Assembly (NCBI GenBank): GCA_021464525.1
Contig: JADRCO010000254.1
Location: 1 to 40,809, forward strand
DNA: 40,809 bases
DNA from: Rhizophagus sp. LPA8_4_AMF
Taxonomy: Eukaryota; Glomeromycota; Glomeromycetes; Glomerales; Glomeraceae
Direction: 5' to 3'
Position 1 is the stretch's first letter. Each line of letters opens with the position of its first letter. Under the pieces are notes generated by a model that worked only from the letters and a program-made list of their open reading frames with translations, had not been told where the DNA came from and made no database searches. Below, piece after piece: positions 1 to 10,940 of the stretch. The position numbers and the translations under genes are program-made.

Positions 1-3000
1 TATCAATTGCATTAATTAATTTACGAATCTCAGTAACAGGTATATCATAATAACTAAAAATAGTTAAATGTGTTAATAAAATGTACAAAAATAAAATTAT
101 ACAGTATAATTAATACTTACATCCTATCCGGAAACCATTTCTTGTTATTACGTTGCCATGGTAACATATAAAATAATTCAATCTCCATAATAATCTTTAA
201 AAGAAAGGGTAAAGTAATTAGTAAATAAAATTGATATAATCAACAATGTAAAAAATGGTTACCTGTGCTTTTTGTAGTTTAAATTCTTATTTTTTGTTAA
301 AATCATCAATTGCTAGGTTGAGTAATCCAATAAATAAATTCATAAGGTAGATTACTGTGAAAAATGTAAAAGTAACCAATAAAAGGGTCATAATAGAATG
401 TTCACGATAAGTAAATGATGATAAAGATCCGGAATCACCTATAATTATATTAAAAAGTTATTAAAATATTCGTAAAAAAAGATTAGTTTTATAAATAATT
501 ATTACCAGTGATAAGGTTATATACTGCTAAAAGTGAAGTGGGAAACCAATTAAACAAATTTGTATTTGAATCAGATTCTTGAATTAATGTACTTATAGTT
601 CCATCTGGATTAATAAAATCGTATTTAGTTGCAAGATTCTGTGGATCATTATCATCATTAATACTATTTGATCTTAGAATAATGAAAAATGCTTGAGCAT
701 ATCCAATTACTATAAAAATAAGAGCACTAAAAATGGAAAAACTTTTTTTGCAACGCCAATTATTATGGCAAAATAAATTCCAAACGATTCAAATACTCTA
801 AAAAATAATAAAAATTTAAAATTCGATAATATAATAGATATCGCCGTAAGCCAATGTTGTTGGCTTTTATTAATAAGCCAAAAAATGGATGCTATAACGG
901 GTAAAAGATAAGCCCCTACATCTATTGATGATTAAATCAAGTTAATTTGGTTTTAATGTAAAGCAATTATAAAATATTACTTACCAAATAAATTCCATAT
1001 ATCATTAAAATAACATTTATAATTCCATAAACATTGTCGAATTTCAAAAATTAAGAATATTGAGCCAAATATAATGGTAAATATAAAAAGTAATTCAAAA
1101 TAAAAATCAGAGATAGACTTTTGTTCTAAAGTAGAAGCTAATGAATAACAAGTATAAATAATTGTATAGAATAACCAGATCAAATAATAATAAACTTTTC
1201 CAAAAGTTTTCCACTTAAAATCTATAATCGCGACAAAATTCCACCAATTATAAAAATTATTACTATCTATATTACAAAGATTTTGGTTTATATAAAAATT
1301 CATTCCAAACACTATTACTTTTTTGGTATCATCATGATTATTTTTAGTCCAGTAATCATTTTTTTTAGTATTGTGATTATTTTTGATTTGATATCATTAT
1401 TTTTTTTATTCTCATGGTCATTATTTTTTGGGTCATCTTGGTATACACAAATTTGAGGAAAAGGAACCATGAAACTGACTGTTTGGTATGTTGCTGAAAT
1501 AGGCTTAAAATAGTTATTTTCCATATTCGATTCTTTAATGTAAATATCTGTGTATGAATTAAGTGAAGTATTTTTTGAATTCCCAATTTTCCAACAATGA
1601 GGAGATAATATAATAGAAGTGAATGAGATATATTTGATTATGAAATCAGGATAATAATCACAAAATTCTGCTATGTTTAAACTAATAATAATCATGTAAT
1701 TTTCAGAATAATTTTGAGTTAATTCAAAAATTTGTTGAATAACAGGTTGGTGTTTTTTTTTAATTGCTATTTTTAACATTTCAATTCCAAATTTTGGCGA
1801 TACTAAATTATCATTTATAACATCTTCAACTATATCACTATCACGGTCTTTATTATCTGTTATATAAGTTGGAAATGGTATTGAGTGGTTTGAATCATCA
1901 AATTCATTTTTTAAAATTTCTTCAATAAACGGCTTATAGTGTTCGTAAATATTTTCCTGTTCATTCTTGTAAATATTTTTCCATTCACTATTGTAACGCC
2001 AAAAGTATCATTGTTTAATATTAATTTCATCTTTTGTAATCTTATTTTTTTCATTTATTGTACAAATCTTGATTCCTAGCATATCAATTAGTACCAAATC
2101 CTGGTTATTTAATAATTTAATTGAGAATAATGCTCCATGAACCTCCAATGGTAGTAATAGATGTTCGTTATTTTTTTTAGTTATTAATCTAATAAATCTA
2201 TTAAAAAGAACAATTTTACAAAGATCAAAATTTTTAATTTCAACCTCATCTATTAACACAAACTCTTTATAATTATATGTTACAACCTTTTTAACTTCAC
2301 CTTGGTCAATGATTTCTTTAAGCATACTTTGTATAATTTTAAAGGTAGATAAAGTATAAATACTATTTCTATATATGATATTTTTTGATAATTGTTGCCA
2401 TTTATTTTCATCAATTCCATTTATTCCATTTGTGACACAAACATTACCATTATCAATGAAAAATTTTCTATTTAATCTAGTTATCACACTTGTATCAAAA
2501 TTATCGGAAATGTCAATTTCATCATAAACTTGATAAGGATCTACTGTACAAGTTTACTATTTTCACTATCCTTTGGATAACAAATGAATAATCTTTCAGT
2601 ATTTTTCAAAGTTATGAATTCAGCTCGTTCAAGATACTCACTATCCTCACCTACGAATAAATTATAATTAGAATATATGAAAAATCTATCATATCAAAAA
2701 TATACTGTATGTATTATTATAAAAATAATACTCACTCTTATAAATCAACATTCCATTTTCAATTGAATATATGAAATTTTCACCTTTAGATGTCGCCAAT
2801 AACGTTTGATTTTTATTTACTGTTATTTTATTCCCCGGATAAAAAGTAAATCTATGATATTGTCTTTCTAAATTCATTGTCAATAAATCAAATTGAAGCA
2901 TTTTTTTACCGGCAACAAATAGAAATAATTTTGTTCGATACATAGAACATCCTGATAAAATTTGATCATTTAAACTTTCGGGAATTTTTATATCATAAAT

Positions 3001-3575
3001 TTGAGAATATTTCCAAGGATCTGTATTTTTTGGTTTATCTGTGAAATAGTACTTGTAAATTTTGCATTTTTCTACTAATACTTGAATTAAATATATCAGC
3101 AAGCTTATGATGACGATCATTTTTATAATCATGATGCTTTATTAGTTTAAGAAATCGATCACTACTAGTACGATCACTATTTAAATCAATCAACCCTACA
3201 ATTAAAATGAATTACTATTATTTTGAGTCAAAATAAATACCTACAAGAATTTCTAAGACCATATAATATCAAGATTTTTTTACTTAGTACATAACCGTAA
3301 TAATTAATTACGATGGTTTCATTGATTTTATCAATCTTAAAATAAACATCGGGTTGTGGTCCGTTCTCTTTAATTGACCATCCAAGAACTGATTTATCTT
3401 CACTACTATAAGTAACAACATAATCATCTGAACCATATTCTGTATCATCCATGTATTGAGAAACAAAAATTTGACAAATTGATTCCCTATGTTTTTCAAA
3501 AGTACCATCAGAAATATCAGTCTTCATTTCTGATGCGGATGTATTATTTTGAGTTTCAACTTCTGTTTCACTCAT
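1..3575 (-). pseudogene. Decayed ion-transport-domain gene (propeller plus TRP-like channel family), cut by the left edge
   Basis: Reading leftward, the first exon starts at 3575 (MSETEVETQNNTSASEMK). Next come propeller-like segments (SRTSSDRFLKLI region, then ESLNDQILSGCSMYRTKLF). Then follow a helical region (EHYKPFIEEILKNEF), membrane segments (YYYLIWLFYTIIYTCYSLAS; FYFELLFIFTIIFGSIFLIF) and a pore/S6-like segment (FFTVIYLMNLFIGLLNLAI). The tail exon reads LPWQRNNKKWFPDR, followed by YYDIPVTEIRKLINAID at the edge. Introns are GT-AG, for example 2651-2735, 439-505 and one starting at 984. From memory this matches a large Glomeromycotina family of predicted ion channels. The reading frame is broken several times: in-frame TAA at 287-289, TGA at 2008-2010, and frame changes near 745, 1275, 1318, 2548 and probably 3060. 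Exons, splice sites and domain order survive, so decay is recent. Sequencing error could explain a homopolymer case such as 745, but not all of them. Channel activity is inferred from the family only. Confidence 0.8.
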
Positions 3576-4479
3576 ATTACTTCATTTATAAAAATTTATG
3601 ATAATAATTTTTTTTTTTTTTGTCGCTCCTTTTATAAAAAACTGACGAATTTATAATTTACCATTTATATTAAGCAAATTAACAATAAAGTTATTTTAAT
3701 TGGACAAAAAAAGTAAAAATTGATATTTCATCATGCATAATGTTTGGTACAAAACAATTTAATATTATACTGATTTTCGTGCGACAGAAGTTATTGAACA
3801 ATGAACACTATTTACGTCATAAACAAAAAGCTACAGACAATCATTACGCCAATACTAGACCTCTTATAACTGACTCAATTACAGATACCCGCTTTTTTTT
3901 AAGGTTTGACTATGTACAAAAAAGTTCAAACAATATCAGATATGCCAAAAACAGTTTACTTATTATTCTTCTGTATTCGATTCTTGTCGTTAACATCACA
4001 AGACACCCAGGAATCTACATCGCCATACAGGTTATTTAATAAACTGGTTAAAGCCACTTTGTTTGTTATACAGTAATACATAATATTATATACAATTTCT
4101 CCAAGGAATGAAAAAAATAAAGCGAAAGTTTATTCGTTTACAGTAACCATCCATTAATTAGCCCGGAGCGAAGCGAAGGACTATATAATACTATGCAAGA
4201 TGACACAAATGTCCGGATGTCCGCTTACTCGTCCTGTGACTGTGAGTCGATGCATGTATCACGTTCTCATTGCTATTGTGGCTGTACCGTGTGCATTATA
4301 TGATAAGATCGATAATCAAAACAAATAACGTACAAAGAAAAAAAAGCTTTTCTCCCCTCTCTTTTATAATTTCACTTTCCCCTCTTTAATTATTACTCTC
4401 TCTTCCCTTTCTCTCGCTCTTTTCATTTCCTTTTTTCTGTTGAAAAAAGTATTTTTCAATTTTTTCTTTATTAGGTTAT
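3576..4479. other. Gene-free stretch with a GC-rich dispersed-type motif
   Basis: This lies upstream of the decayed ion-transport gene. A 99-codon plus-strand reading frame at 3740-4039 has no recognisable domain, and I do not call it a gene. A GC-rich block at 4161-4181 contains GAGCGAAGCGAAGGAC. It is followed by GTCCGGATGTCCG (short direct repeats of GTCCG) and a more balanced stretch to about 4310. This contrasts with the AT-rich flanks and looks like part of a dispersed repeat. A pyrimidine-rich tract occupies about 4340-4460. Confidence 0.4.
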
Positions 4480-6130
4480 TCTTTTGGTCCCCTCGGACAC
4501 GACATTTCAGTAGAGTTTACGGATGGTGTCCTTTTTTTACCAAAAAATCCTTGTTTTGTTTCACGTGCAGTTTTAGTAATATTTTCATCTTGTAATCAAC
4601 AACTAATAGTGCGCCATCTTCATTTAAATCTTAAAGAGTTGCATTAAATTGTGCGTTCAAGTTTTCCGAACAAGATAGTAAAGTATACGATTCTGATGTT
4701 CTTGAATTTCTTCATGGTAAGATAAATCTAAATTATCTTTCAAATCTGGAAGATTTTTTGACATTCGTTGCAAACATGGGTATGATGTTCATTTCATTCA
4801 CCAAATGCGTATAATAAACAATGGTTTATGCATGGGTCATGAGATGTTATTCCATGATCATTTACGACTAAATGTTCTTCATATTCTTTCTTTAAATAGC
4901 ATTTTAAAAAATAGCAAACTATCCTACAAATTCATTATTTAAGATTAGTATGTATGTATATATCAAAATTTTCGTAGTAAATTCTGTTTTACTAGTAAAT
5001 TGGCATTATTCATTTTCTTTTTTATTAGATTTATAATATCTTCAAATGTTTCATACACATATGTACTACATGTAAAACATAATCCTCCCAGATCTTCTCG
5101 ATAAATATATTGGTGGCCCATAAGTTGAGTGTAAAAGGTTGTGCGTTTAATTCCATCTGGAAAAGATTCTTTGCCGGAATTTTTCCCATAATATATTTCT
5201 GTATTTTTTAAATAAACTACCCGATTGTCCTGTTTTAGCGTCAGTTTTATAGGAACTCATAAAAACATGAGCTTTATCTTGAAAAAAATGAATCAAATTG
5301 TTGTTTTGTTCGGAAGTAATTCTTTTGACCTTTCTGACGAGGTTTTCTAATGCTACATAACCAGGACCATTAATTCTTTCGCCTCAAAAATAGTACCTTA
5401 TGCAACCTATACAAATTGTAAGGGTAAATATAATTTAAAAAAATATTTTATGTATATATAGTTATACTTTTAATTTTTCATCAAAATATTATAAGAAAAT
5501 TTCTCAGCTATAACAGTGTTAGATCAGTTCTTTAACGCTTAAAATAATAAGCAATTTAATTAATTATGTAAGCAGAAAGGTTATATTCAATAAACAGTAT
5601 ATAATAAAAAAATATCCAATCAGACGTGTAGTATAGCACTTTACATCGGCGTATACTCTCAACACGGATAAAGGATTTTAAAACAAAACCAAATTTACTT
5701 TTCATTAAATTCAATAAACACTAGTTGAGATAAAACTTTATAATCTTATTATCTGAAAAGAAATATTACTACAAAAATTCGACCTATATTTATAATAAAA
5801 TTTACATATAATAAATGTTTAATATATCTAATAAATTTTAACATATAAAATATATCTAACAAATTACATATGTTTAATAAATTTAATAAATTTATAAATA
5901 TGTTTGATATGTTAATCATGTTAAACATGTTTAACTTTCGTATTACCATTCAGTTTCGGACCATCGATCAATTCCCCTGATGATCACATGACAATAGAGA
6001 GAATCCTTCTTTTCCCATTGTAACCTTTTTTATTAGCTTCTAACGCTTGATGAAAATACTTATTGGATATGATTTCCATTACTGCAATAATATATGCACG
6101 TATTATTGTCCTTTTAGTATATGAATCGTG
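4480..6130 (-). pseudogene. Broken copy of a dispersed transposase-like protein family
   Basis: Coding-like fragments occur in consistent order on the minus strand but in changing frames. About 5985-6120 reads ISNKYFHQALEANKKGYNGK. About 5240-5390 holds INGPGYVALENL and QDKAHVFMSSYKTDAKTG. About 5010-5160 holds GIKRTTFYTQLMGHQYIYRE then DLGGLCFTC. About 4830-4930 holds SHDPCINHCLL and a zinc-finger-like CNECQKIF. About 4540-4660 holds DYKMKILPKTARETKQGFFG. I remember this order from a multicopy Rhizophagus family whose missing C-terminal half carries an SDNGPHYHN-type motif. The Asp in DYKM and that motif suggest a DDE-type transposase, which is inference. The copy lacks its C-terminal part and has several breaks. 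About 600 bp without family sequence separates the first two fragments. It cannot encode a working protein. Confidence 0.55.
5400..5985. other. AT-rich interruption within the transposase-like relic
   Basis: This block separates the N-terminal fragment (about 5985-6120) from the next fragment (ending about 5390) of the transposase-like relic. It shows no family sequence. Positions 5840-5945 consist of short, near-palindromic words related to TTTAATAAATTTATAAATATG and ATGTTAAACATGTTTAAC. The 66-codon minus-strand frame here is a by-product of those repeats. It could be an inserted element or simply diverged relic sequence. I could not find clean terminal repeats. Confidence 0.3.
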
Positions 6131-6538
6131 TAGTACTTCATCAGTTCATCATAAGTCTTAATTTACAATTGCAACTGTCAAAGAAAGATAATATCAGCAA
6201 AAACGAACTGCTGAAAATAAAAAAAAAAGGTTTGCAAATACATACTCAAGATGTTCAGGGATAAGACGTTTATCAAAAATGTGTTAACCATCTTGTTGCA
6301 TATAAACACTAAGTAATTATCTTCTCACAAATCATAAGAACTGTAGTCACTTAGAAACACTGACCAATAATTTTTGAATGATTACTAAAACTGTCAAAGT
6401 TATTTTCTTTTTTATATTTTCCTTCTGCAATATCATTTTTCTTATAAATACTGAAATTACTATATGGTAATGTTTGATTGTCACTTTTATTTATAATTAA
6501 ACTTTCCTCAGAATCATCAGTTTTGGTACCTTGCAAAG
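6131..6538. other. Gene-free stretch with an unassigned minus-strand reading frame
   Basis: No supported gene. A minus-strand frame at 6351-6551 encodes a polar 66-residue peptide (for example TDDSEESLIINKSDNQTLPY). Its start codon and first few residues come from the terminal repeat of the adjacent TA-flanked element, so that start cannot be original. It may be the remnant of an exon into which the element inserted, or chance. No domain is recognisable. Confidence 0.3.
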
Positions 6539-6540
6539 TA

Positions 6541-6792
6541 CCGTTGGCCATTGCATATAGTACCCAAGGTCTTATTCAAGAACTTGATATTTTAAATTGA
6601 ATAGTACCCACGGGTACTTCGTGAGGAACCGGGTACTATATTTGGATATAAATTATATGAAAAGTGATAAATTATTAGAGGTTATACCCCGGGTATTATT
6701 CAAGAACTAGGTAGCATGGGTGGTGAATAATACCCGGATCTTAATCATGAGGGGTACTATTTTTGGGGGATACTATATGCAGTGGCCAACGG
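6541..6792. mobile_element. MITE-like element with 25-bp terminal inverted repeats and TA target duplication
   Basis: The left end begins CCGTTGGCCATTGCATATAG. The reverse complement of the right end begins CCGTTGGCCACTGCATATAG. About 25 bp match with two differences. TA flanks both ends (6539-6540 and 6793-6794), the duplication typical of Tc1/mariner elements. The 252-bp body has no transposase frame, so it would be non-autonomous. Inside are several GGGTACTAT-type words and a second perfect inverted repeat (6689-6702 with 6724-6737). The superfamily assignment is inferred from the TA duplication and the terminal repeats only. Confidence 0.65.
6689..6737. repeat. Perfect 14-bp inverted repeat inside the TA-flanked element
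   Basis: CCGGGTATTATTCA at 6689-6702 is the exact reverse complement of TGAATAATACCCGG at 6724-6737, with a 21-nt spacer. Related GGGTAC/GTACCC words lie on both sides within the same element, so the element is built largely of nested palindromes. Confidence 0.75.
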
Positions 6793-6794
6793 TA

Positions 6795-7020
6795 ATCATT
6801 GTTGTATGTGCGCTAGCGAATATAATTATCAACATAAAGATAACAAACTACAAGGTCCTTCAAAAAACCTGTATAACATTTACGAATCTTTCTGATACGC
6901 TAGATGCAATAAAAAAACGGCTCAGATTTAGTTCAAACAGTCATGTAAAAGGGTTGAATTGCATTATGCACCACTAAGTCTATTGATGTATTAATAAATT
7001 TACGCTAACGTTTCGATTTT
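6795..7020. other. Gene-free stretch right of the TA-flanked element
   Basis: The 85-codon plus-strand frame at 6720-6977 begins inside the mobile element and continues through this flank (KTCITFTNLSDTLDAIKKRL). It shows no recognisable domain and is probably not a gene. Nothing else is seen. Confidence 0.3.
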
Positions 7021-7270
7021 ATCTTTTTAGATACGGCTTATTCTGGACGCGTGGGATTTCTTCCTTTAATGAAACGTCTTACTTTCGTTTTGATTCTTCA
7101 CTTTTTTTTAGGCGACCGCATCTTTGGAAATCTGAATTTTTTTCAATTTATTCTTTTGACGAAATATTTACTAATATTACTTTATTTTCATTTTTTAGAT
7201 GCGGCTTTTTCTTTGGACATCTTTTCTATAATAGCTGCTTATAACTTTCGATGCTTGCAAAAATTTAGTT
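7021..7270 (+). repeat. Degenerate tandem repeat of a TTTTTAGATGCGGCTT type
   Basis: Similar units start at about 7026 (TTTAGATACGGCTTATTCTG), about 7108 (TTTAGGCGACCGCATCTTT) and about 7193 (TTTTTAGATGCGGCTTTTTC), spaced about 80-85 bp. One plus-strand frame (7051-7278) runs through two units and encodes a hydrophobic, repeat-derived peptide (FLDAAFSLDIFSIIAAYNF). I recall dispersed Rhizophagus repeats that translate to FLDAASSWTR-like peptides, and this looks like a worn copy. It is unlikely to be a gene. Confidence 0.4.
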
Positions 7271-8198
7271 TTCTGTAAATGGTAGTGATTTAACAATTAT
7301 AGTGCGGTTTAGATTTAACATTAATTTAACTCACGCTCTAATGAAGGGTTAGACATTTAACAATGCCATTATAATTACGGAATTATGTATAATAATACTC
7401 TTCCAATAATTTTTTGGCTGCTTTTAATTTATTCATTTAAGGAATTTCTTAAATTCTTAACATTAAATATAAAAAAATGTTATAAAGAATGTAAGTACTG
7501 TAAAAGAATTTGCTACGAAGCTTTTTTACTCTTTATTTGAATGTCATTTTATAATTCATGTAATTATTAATTATCGAGTCTAAAAAAATTGTTTAAAGTA
7601 TTTGCAATGAGTCAACATTATACTTTCAAACATAATTATCCTATAATTCCATTGGTTGCCAATTCTTCATATCAGGAATTGTTTCTAAAGGATTCGGTTA
7701 CGATCATTTAGGGATCACTAAGTTATAGATCTGAACATAGTGAAAAATACGATTTTCCATATAAACTATCAACTTAATTTTTTGGTTTTCATAAGAATTT
7801 TGTAAATGACTCGGTGACCCGGCTTTTAATTTTTTTTTAATTATAACTTATAAATTCTGCATACTTGTTAATTATTATTACAATAAAATTATTGTTTATA
7901 ATTTAATTATGGTTTCTTATCATAATAAATTAGATTTAGGCTTCTAGATTTAACTAACTACCCTGTAGCTAAGTACACCATTTACATATGCCGTAAGTAA
8001 TTTCGTAACTGTAATAAATCGTAAGAGCGAATACTCGATGCTCTATTTTTTTAAAAAAAATAAAAAGGAAAAAAAAAAATACATTATACATGTACTATAT
8101 TGTACGAAGAGTTGTACTGAAATCCTTTTGTATATTTTTAATTTCTCTTCATTGGAAATTACATCAATGAAGTTGGAGATGACAGTAAATATGGTGAA
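7271..8198. other. Gene-free AT-rich stretch
   Basis: No gene is supported. A short minus-strand piece near 7620-7700 could be coding-derived (NPLETIPDMKNWQPMEL), but it stands alone between stops. A/T runs lie near 8050-8085. Confidence 0.35.
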
Positions 8199-8398
8199 AA
8201 TGGGCCGATAATAAAGTTACTCAGTTATCATCTAGTGAACTAGATTTTTTTAATGTAAATCTTGATATTTTTGCCCTCGATACATATAAAATAGCAAAAT
8301 TGTATTTTGAATATCCATATTCATCTAAAGGTAATTTATTATCATTATGGATGATTGATCAATTTTTAATTTTAAATCTTTGTAAACGGGTGTATTAA
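8199..8398 (+). pseudogene. Orphan coding fragment, unrecognised family
   Basis: A 65-codon plus-strand frame runs from a stop near 8196 to a TAA ending at 8398, with no start codon near its beginning. It reads LSSSELDFFNVNLDIFALD, then TYKIAKLYFEYPYSSKGN, then LWMIDQFLILNLCKRVY. The composition is protein-like, unlike neighbouring random frames. It has no start, promoter or partner exon that I can see, so it is probably a relic exon of a multicopy gene. No function is assigned. Confidence 0.3.
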
Positions 8399-8534
8399 TG
8401 ATAAGTCGATAATTAAACTTTGGCCGTCTTACCAAAATGCTAAAAACTATACTTTTAAAGATAATATTTTGATACTTTAACATTAACGGAAATTATTATA
8501 TTACGAAATAAATAAAAGTGCAGTGTCCGATTGT

Positions 8535-10061
8535 TTAATTGTATGACACACATTGTTTTGCCTGTTTGGCATATCTGTGCACCCTTTGTTTTTTATAATA
8601 TTTGTAAACTAAAAGTCCAGCAACTGTGCCAACACTAAGACCAACAGCTCCAATAATAATAATAATACCGATTTGTTTACCATTATCGGGGAGGGTTTTA
8701 TTTACAGTAGTAGTACTATTTGATAATTGTGATAGATGTTCAGGTTCGTATTGTGTTACCCATGTAAAATTTCTTATGTCAAGAATATAAAAATACGGAA
8801 GTTGTTCTTGAACGTACTTTGCATAACCTAGTAATAAATTATAAATGAGTATTCAATTTACTTCTTAAAAGACTGAATATAAATTAATTTATTTACCAAA
8901 ATTTATAAACATATAATTTCCAACTAATGTACCAGAATGTAAATCAGTTGTTGGAGGTAAAGGAGGAGCTATTGTAGGAACTGACCATTCATATGGGTCT
9001 ACTTTTGTATCTAATACAGCAAGTTGAATTAGAACTGGTTTATTTTGATCATCACTTCTTCCACCAAAAATAATTATTCTTTCATCTGATGCTATAAGAA
9101 AAAAATACATTATTAGTAATTGTTACTTTATTATAAGTTTGCTGTTTGCGCTATTAAATTCAATATTTACTTAGAACTGCAGAATGTGAACGTCGATTTC
9201 CTAAAGTAATACCTTGTGCTCTCTAAAAAAAGAAGAATTAATAAATCCAAAGAATAATTTTCTTATAATTAAATATTTAATTTACCATTGATGACCATTG
9301 ATCAACTTTCGTGTCATAAAGGGAAAGCTAATTTTGAAAATTATTATGAATCAATTAATCCTTAAATAATACAAACTTTAAAAGTATGTAATATTTAACT
9401 TATTTACCTGATTTAAACTACTATTATTATAAGATTCTTTTCCACCAATGAAAACAATAATTCCATTAGATAATAAAGTAGCAGTATAGCCTACACGAGC
9501 ATTTTCTATAGGACCTTTTGACCAGGTTAAAGAATAGTATCAAATATATTCATATCATTTAATAATATTTTTTCATTAGCCTGGCCAGTATCTTCATCAT
9601 TAATTCCACCAAAAACATAAAATTTTCCAGTTTTATTGTTAATAACACCATTAATATTTCTTCTTCTTCCAGGTGCAATTCCATTTGTTTCTGGTATGGA
9701 CCATTCATTAGTTTCTAAATTAAGTGAATATAAAATTGATATATAAACATGAGATCTATTTTTAACATCCAACATAATTCCTCCAAATAAATAAATTACA
9801 TTATTTAGAGGATTAAATAATGCTGTTGCATTTGAACTTCTAATTGTCATTGATACATTTAGCATTTCAAATGGTGGATTTGTGGTATTAAATGATTTAG
9901 ATACATCGAGATATAATATTTTCTTAAATGATGAAAATAGTTCATCTGAACTTCCACCAAAAAAAAAATAATTTTTTATCTGCAAGAACTGAGCTTTGTG
10001 CCTTACGTTCAGTTAGGGTAATTCGGGTTAATGAAGAACAAATTTCAGTTGATAAAATTAT
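8535..10061 (-). pseudogene. Kelch-repeat protein with C-terminal membrane anchor, 5'-incomplete and frame-broken
   Basis: Five exons read leftward: 10061-9408, 9327-9286, 9222-9171, 9091-8897 and 8827-8535, all with GT-AG introns. Kelch motifs are visible (FFFGGSSDELF; NVIYLFGGIM; GKFYVFGGIND; GIIVFIGGKES; ERIIIFGGRSDD), as expected for a beta-propeller. A linker and one membrane helix (IGIIIIIGAVGLSVGTVAGL) precede a short basic tail (VYKYYKKQRVHRYAKQ). Large kelch families of this form occur in Glomeromycotina. The partner is unknown. No signal-peptide exon or first blade is found upstream of the acceptor at 10062. The frame breaks twice: a run of ten A at 9959-9968 where nine would keep frame, and a missing base near 9527-9533. 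The first could be a sequencing slip, but the missing 5' end argues for a decaying gene. Confidence 0.7.
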
Positions 10062-10509
10062 CTAAAAAAATACTTGTATTTTTATCATGCATAACTTTTT
10101 TTTAAAAAAAAAAATTATATATAATATAAATGTACTATACAAAAAGAAACCCTTTTATTTATAATTCCTCCTCCTTATAAATTTTCATGTTGTTATATAA
10201 ATAAAAGTTGATGCAGTGACAGGTTAGGTCGACCATTAATACAATGAAATGTATTTTTCATCGACAAAATAAATTTTACTATATTAACCTTAAAAATTCT
10301 CACAAAATATTAAGCCAAATGTCATTTATGGTTAAAGATGAAAAATCGCAAAACTACACCAAGAACTTGGAGAGATTTGAACCATAATATAATGTATTGG
10401 GAATAATATTGTATCATGTTTAATAGTATTTGTAAATATCAAAATAATTAAGAACAAAGCTACTTTAAGAAAGTTAACAATTATAATATTAAAATGATCA
10501 GCCCAGTAG
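10062..10509. other. Gene-free stretch upstream of the kelch relic
   Basis: I searched here for a first kelch exon with a signal peptide on the minus strand and found none. A/T runs lie near 10095-10115. Nothing else is seen. Confidence 0.4.
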
Positions 10510-10860
10510 TCAATAATATGTCAAAAGAAGAGAGTCCTTTTTCTCACTCTTAATATGGTGAACCCACATGTAACCATCACCTTCTGATATAAGAGATACT
10601 ATATAATGCCCAATTTCACAATTAATATTTTCAATATTTTCACTACCATTATTTTCTAAAAACGTGTTAACCAATATTGATAACTCAATATCAAAATTCA
10701 TGCTTAATTCAGTATTTTCTCCTTCGTAAAGCTCATTAGAGTATTACTTAAAGAAGTTAAAGAATTATATATATCTTCTGTTATATTAATCATTACATCA
10801 GGTTTTCTGTTGTTATTTTTTATTAAGCGTGATCTTTTAATATTGTTAACAATTTTTTTT
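10510..10860 (-). pseudogene. Orphan coding fragment, unrecognised family
   Basis: Two minus-strand frames abut. About 10740-10860 reads RSRLIKNNNRKPDVMINITE then DIYNSLTSLSNTL. The frame ending at 10510 reads ENIENINCEIGHYIVSLI then SEGDGYMWVHHIKSEKK. They probably derive from one protein with a frame change near 10730. I recognise no domain. It sits about 80 bp from the TTAA-flanked element, which may have contributed to its loss. Confidence 0.35.
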
Positions 10861-10940
10861 AGATAAAAAAAAGAAGAATGGAAATGGTGTTGCGTAAAGG
10901 ATCGATCAGATTAATAAAAAGTTTATAATGGGATCCTTAA

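Noticed and set aside
3740-4039. 99-codon plus-strand reading frame
   Set aside because: No domain, no splice context, composition like surrounding noise. Upstream of a gene on the other strand.
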